Source of the DNA: Cochliopodium minus
Taxonomy: Eukaryota > Discosea > Himatismenida > Cochliopodiidae
Reading direction: 5' to 3'
Assembly (NCBI GenBank): GCA_024220525.1
Contig: JAMYWO010000099.1
Location: 1 to 59,304, forward strand
DNA length: 59,304 bases
Numbering within the stretch: the first letter of the stretch is position 1; every line of letters starts with the position of its first letter. This document shows positions 55,201 through 59,304 of the stretch, in pieces. The notes beneath the pieces were generated by a model. That model had not been told where the DNA came from and did no database searches. It was given only the letters and a program-made list of their open reading frames with translations. A program made the translations under genes and the position numbers.

Positions 55201-55695
55201 ATGATAGACATAACAAATGGATCAAATCAGGCAAAAATAAAAATATTAAATTGTATATTAATTTATTAAATTGCGCGAACTTGTTGAATTTATTAATTAT
55301 ATATTAGATTCAGAGAATATATTTAATTATTTTTAATGAAATTTACTTTTTTTATTTTAAAAATTCGAATTTTTATTAACTTTTTTATTTTATCCTAAAA
55401 CATAGGACAACTTCATTCAGCTGGGGTGGGAAATTATATCATCCCTTCCTACTATCATTGTCCATCTGATCTTAGAGTGATGTTATATGATAAAAGTGTA
55501 AACCCAAGAGCAATCCACAGCTCCAAAGCTATAGGCGAACCTGCCTTGTTTTTAGGATGCTCTGTTTATTTTGCCATCAAAGATGCTATCTACTCTGCTA
55601 GGGAACACAATCCCAATCTCAAAAACAGCTTTTTTGTGTTGGAATCTCCAGCTACCTGTGAAAGGATCTACAATCTATGTGCCACTTTGCTTTAA
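49290..55695 (+). CDS. XDH: xanthine dehydrogenase (1373 aa)
   Basis: Twenty exons: 49290-49459, 49512-49527, 49587-49604, 49667-49778, 49843-49927, 50327-50743, 50792-52290, 52459-52611, 52685-52750, 52828-53053, 53234-53314, 53379-53410, 53611-53859, 54108-54233, 54354-54518, 54623-54769, 54849-54960, 55017-55090, 55147-55230, 55406-55695. First 2Fe-2S: GCSGGGCGACT, on exons of 16 and 18 nt; second: QCGYCTPG and [13 protein letters not shown] domain: [13 protein letters not shown], shorter than the usual loop. Moco domain: [17 protein letters not shown] (Glu matching E802/803), SNTAFRGFG (Arg880/881) and KAIGEPALF (catalytic Glu). The Glu and Arg pair favours XDH over aldehyde oxidase. It oxidises hypoxanthine and xanthine to urate in purine breakdown. 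Intron 19 is GC-AG. Confidence 0.95.
50205..50292. repeat. intronic repeat shared with the triple-PH gene, copy 2
   Basis: Within XDH intron 5, the stretch ending TTTTAATTACGATGCAATTC TTGGTTTA aligns with 37719-37790. About 65-70 bp are alignable by eye. Confidence 0.5.
52312..52396. repeat. palindromic MITE-like element, copy 2 (intronic)
   Basis: About 85 bp starting AGACATGTCCAAATATTACA and ending TTGTAATATTTTTGGACATC, located 22 bp after the donor of XDH intron 7 and making up half of that intron. The arms are inverted repeats of about 35-38 nt with gaps. Orientation relative to the host gene is the same as copy 1. Confidence 0.75.
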
Positions 55696-55910
55696 AAAAC
55701 ATTTTTTTAAAAAAATTCAGTCAAATCTGCTCGACTTTCATTTTCAAAGAATAAAGAATTTTTTTAGAGAGACAAATTTCTCCTCATTTTTATGCATCAT
55801 TTTATGTTTCCATTTATCCATTATTTTTTTCATCTCTAAAATATTCACTTAAAATTATTAATATAAAAAAAAAATATAAAAAAAATTAAAAAATAAAAAA
55901 AAAATTGAAG

Positions 55911-57297
55911 ATGATGTCTATTGAAAACAATTATGAGTAAAAAAATAAGAAAATAAACATTCTTTATTTTAAACTAATTGAATTTTCTTTTATTTAAAGT
56001 CAATATAGGGATCAAGACACTTTAGATTTTTCTTCTGCGAATATAGACATTGATAAATTATCAGAACAACTCAAATTAAATAAATGCCTCAAACATTTGA
56101 ATCTATATTTCACCAAATTAAAATTTGATGGATTAAAAAAGATATTGGATAGTTTGGAATCAAATGACACTTTAGATTATTTGAATATATCGAGAAATGA
56201 TATCAAAAATCAAGGAGCAGAGGTAAAATATTGATATTAAGATTGTTTATTATAATGGCAATAAAATATATAATCAAAATCTAATCATCCACCATTTCCT
56301 ATCCAAATAACAATAGGAAAATTTCTTTCCATTATTTTTTTCATTTTTAATTTTTGAAATAGTTGCTTGGGGAATTCATACAAAAACATCCAAATATAAA
56401 AACATTGATATGTGGATTAAATGATATAGGAGATGATGGTAAGAAATATTCAAAAATTAAGTTGCCATATAGCTTCATTGGGTCAAATATAATATTAATA
56501 ATTAATAAGATCCTAATTAATTGATGTTGATATGACATAAAATATTTTCCAACATATAAAATTAATTTTATGAAATAGGTCTCAAATCATTATCTCAAGC
56601 ACTCAAAATTGTTATATTCGAACATTTGGACTTATCATATAATTTCATTGGAGAAAAAGGGATCTCCGTAATAATGGATTCCTTAAAATCAAATGACAAA
56701 ATAACCTATCTAGATCTGAGCAAAAATAATCTCCATAATGGTGTAAAGGAATTAACAGAATTTATCAATAAAAATACATCGCTCAGACATCTTGATCTCA
56801 GCTATAATTCCCTCACAGAACAAGGTATCCTCGAAATATCTCAATCATTAAAGCAAAATCGAAATCTGACCAGTTTGGATCTCTCCAACAACTATCTTCA
56901 GTTGCTCGGGGCCAATTATCTGATAGATATGTTGAAATATAATTATACGATCATCCAATTAGGCTTCAATGGCAACAGCATAGAGAGCAGAGAAAAAGAA
57001 TTGGAACTTTCTGATCTCATCCTCCTCAATAATATCAATTCCATCAAATTATGCATGCTCATGTGCCGTAAAAGAAGGGACAATGTGATTTCTATCCTCC
57101 CCAGGCGGTTGCTCATCCATCTATTGGATTATCTCAACTTGCAAATCAAACATCTCAAAAATTCCGTCCAAACTATCCAGAATGTCAACAAGAGAAGGCG
57201 TTCTGGAGAGTTCAAGGTTGATGATAAAGATGCCAAGAAAGTGGAGATCGACAACAATAATATGATTGATATCCCAGCAACAAATAATAATAAATAA
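55911..57297 (+). CDS. RI-type leucine-rich-repeat protein (347 aa)
   Basis: Exons 55911-55936 (26 nt), 56000-56222, 56363-56438 and 56579-57297 give 347 residues. About seven RI-type LRRs (LDLSYNFIGEKGISVIMDSL, LDLSKNNL, LDLSYNSLTEQG, LDLSNNYLQLLG) occupy residues 20-235. A helical region with MCRKRRDN follows, then a basic-acidic disordered tail ending PATNNNK. The RI-type repeats resemble the first LRR block of the ROCO-type genes (LIILDLSRNQMNS), so the three may share origin, but the resemblance is generic. Probably a protein-interaction scaffold; partner unknown. Confidence 0.8.
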
Positions 57298-57484
57298 AGA
57301 ATTTTGATCGAAATGAATGTTGTCTTTTTTTTCCCATCAACATTTAATTCTTACAAGAAACTTCTCTCGAAATCGATGAAATAAAGAATATATACATTCT
57401 TTTGGGATTGAAAAGATTAAGGATCGACATTTGTGTTGGTTTATTTTTGATTTAAGAATTTTATTCGAAAAAAAAAAATAAAAA

Positions 57485-59304
57485 ATGAATCAAGTAAATT
57501 ATATAAAGATAGTTTTCCTATTTATTTTTATTTATTCTAATCCTGATAGATTTCTTACGATGCAATTATCATTGGTGGTGGGATATTTGGAATTTCCAGC
57601 GCATTGGAATTGAATAGAAGAGGATATAAGATATTGCTGATCGATAGAAACACCATCCCTCATGAAGAAGCATCTTCCACAGACATCAACAAGATAGTGA
57701 GATTGGATTATGGTGATGATTTGTTATTGACAGAATTGGCAGAAGAAAGCGAAGAGGAATGGAGAAAATTGAATAAAAAATGGGGAGAAAATATCTATCA
57801 CGAAGATGGTCTCATCGTAATAAAAAAAATTATGAATTTGAGAACATTAAAAATGTTTTTAAATTTAAATCAAAAAATTAAAAAATTAAAAATTATTTTT
57901 ATTATTACTAAATGAAAATAGCATAACTAAAAATTATTTTGAAACTTTACTTCCCACAGGTTTTGACTACTAAAAGTATGAGCAAAACAGGATTTGAGTA
58001 TCAGAGCCAGAAAACTTTGACAAGCAAGGGAGTAAAAAAAAAAAAAAGAAAAGAAATATTTTTTTTAAAAAAAATTTTATATTTATGAAATAATCTTTTT
58101 TTTTTCTAGTACAAACTAGAAAATGTAGACAATTTAAAAACAAGATTTCCTGCTTGGAACCAAAACAAGAAATATGAAGGATACATCAATCCTCATGCAG
58201 GTTGGGTAGAAAGTGGGAAAGCAGTGTTTCGTATGGCTCAAGATGCACTAGAAAATGTACAAAAAAGATTTTTTTTTATTTCTTATTTTGTATTTTTATT
58301 TTTTATTTTTATTTTTTATTTATTAATTTTTTTTATTTTTTATTTTTTATTTTATTTTTTATTTTTTATTTTTTATTTTTTATTTTTTATTTTTTCTTAT
58401 TTTTTATTTTATTTTTTGTTTTATATTTAATTTTATTTTTTGTTTTATATTATATTTTTATTTTTTTTAAAGGGGGTCCATTTTAAAATAGCAGCGGTGA
58501 CAAGCATTTTATACAATGAAGACAACAGTGTGTCTGGAGTAAAGCTAGAGACTGGAGAGATATTCACTTGTAAAAAGGTAATTTGTGCAGCAGGTGCGTG
58601 GTCTCCCAAATTAGTTCCCTCCCTTCAAAAAGTAAACAAATAAAATAAAAATAAAATAAAAATACAAAAATAAAAATAAATAAATAAAATAAAAATAAAA
58701 ATAAATAAATATGTAAAAATAATAAAAAAAGAATGTAAAAATAAAAATAAAATAAAAAATAATAAAAAAATAAAAAAATAAAATAAAAATAAAATAAATA
58801 AATATAAAAATAAATAAAAAATCAATTAACAATTTAAAAAATAAAAAATAAAAAAATAAAATAAGAAAAATGAAAAAAAATTTTATTGAATACAAAAAAA
58901 AAAATCTTTTTTCGAAGCTCATAAAACCTACGGCACAAGTTGCATTCCACTTTCAAATACCAGAACACTTGAAAAAAGATTTTCAACACCCCAACTTCCG
59001 AACTTTTTTCTGCGACGTCGACACAGGGTTCTATGGCTTCCCATCACATCCTTTTGATGGACGTCTGAAGGTGGGGTTTCATGATTACAATGCGGAGAGT
59101 TTTTTTCCTAACAAATCTGATTTTCTTACTTATGGAAATCGTGTGAGGAAAGAAAAGGAAAAAATTTTCAGAAATTTTCTCAAAGAAAATCTTCCTTCTA
59201 TTGTACTTTAATTTTTTATTTTTTATTTTTTTCATTTTTTATTTTTCATTTTTCATTTTTTATTTTTTATTTTTTATTTTTTATTTTTTATTTTTTATTT
59301 TTTA
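57485..59304 (+). CDS. FAD-dependent amine oxidase, sarcosine/fructosyl-amino-acid oxidase-like (3' end outside window)
   Basis: Exons 57485-57493 (9 nt, MNQ), 57550-57816, 57960-58031, 58110-58256, 58473-58631 and 58918-59202, then a GT donor; 313 residues are visible. The dinucleotide-binding motif is YDAIIIGGGIFGISSALEL with IDR at the end of strand 2. ASSTDINKIVRLDYGDD followed by YHEDG is characteristic of the sarcosine oxidase/fructosyl amino acid oxidase (DAO) family, and VICAAGAWSPKL is the second FAD motif. The reading frame could run to a stop at 59209, but the family continues with a C-terminal FAD/substrate block not present here, so splicing at 59202/59203 past the window edge is more likely. 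No PTS1 can be checked. Substrate is uncertain. Confidence 0.8.
59212..59304. repeat. (ATTTTTT)n microsatellite at the right edge
   Basis: The last ~90 bp consist of tandem ATTTTTT-type units, probably the start of an intron of the flavoprotein gene. Confidence 0.75.

Noticed and set aside
58611-58922. Minus-strand 103-residue hydrophobic frame
   Set aside because: Translation of the A-rich intron of the flavoprotein gene on the opposite strand; no coding composition.
1-59304. CRISPR arrays, rRNA or tRNA genes
   Set aside because: No spaced direct repeats of CRISPR type, no rRNA-like GC-richer blocks and no cloverleaf-like segments were seen by eye; a tRNAscan-SE run would settle tRNAs.
1-59304. 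Intact retroelements or large DNA transposons
   Set aside because: No reverse transcriptase, integrase or transposase motifs were recognised; only short non-coding intronic repeats were found.

Overview
This window comes from a very AT-rich nuclear genome of a single-celled eukaryote. Genes carry many short GT-AG introns (19 in one gene), introns and intergenic DNA are largely A/T homopolymer tracts, some proteins carry poly-Asn, and all three stop codons are used with standard meaning. A PEX10 gene implies peroxisomes. Long ROCO-type kinases with DEP and LRR domains recall amoebozoans, but the intron density is higher than in dictyostelids, so I only say amoebozoan-like protist, with low confidence. 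Exon boundaries below were read by eye and checked by codon-phase arithmetic. Every multi-exon model except the one cut by the window end sums to a whole number of codons.

Layout. 1-2.6 kb: a decayed unidentified gene and a probable mitochondrial protein (-). 3.2-4.6 kb: an Arg/Glu/Gly-rich protein with an eIF4B-like start (+). 4.8-7.9 kb: a START-like plus PAS protein (-). 8.7-10.1 kb: PEX10 (+). 10.1-13.4 kb: an orphan with a ubiquitin-like N-terminus (-). 13.5-14.6 kb: a thioredoxin-fold protein whose active site is on micro-exons (+). 15.2-17.0 kb: a hyccin/FAM126 homologue (+). 17.1-20.1 kb: a membrane-anchored spermidine-synthase-like protein (-). 20.4-21.7 kb: a nine-repeat beta-trefoil protein (-). 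22.2-23.9 kb: a tandem family of small cysteine-rich genes, the third copy dead (-). 24.1-25.8 kb: CDC6 (+).

The most unusual part is 26.0-49.1 kb. Two tandem paralogues of about 2,450 residues each encode two DEP-like domains, a degenerate kinase, a G-alpha-like GTPase domain without its helical domain, two kinds of leucine-rich repeat, a Roc domain that has lost its P-loop, a COR domain and a C-terminal TKL kinase with DFE in place of DFG. One copy (B) keeps the P-loop and NKxD motif in the G-alpha-like domain; the other (A) does not. The reading is that nucleotide switching has moved from Roc to a G-alpha-like domain in one polypeptide, with a competent copy and a possibly nucleotide-free copy side by side. 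Between them lie a nucleotidyltransferase-like gene, the C-lobe of an AGC kinase with no N-lobe, and a triple-PH protein; lipid binding, DEP domains and kinases suggest a membrane-signalling neighbourhood, though joint function is inference.

49.3-55.7 kb is xanthine dehydrogenase (20 exons, two micro-exons carrying the first 2Fe-2S cysteines). 55.9-57.3 kb is an RI-type LRR protein, and from 57.5 kb a sarcosine/fructosyl-amino-acid-oxidase-like flavoprotein runs off the right edge. Genome-level oddities are the many micro-exons (9-29 nt), two GC-AG introns, and a palindromic element of about 87 bp found in introns of two unrelated genes.
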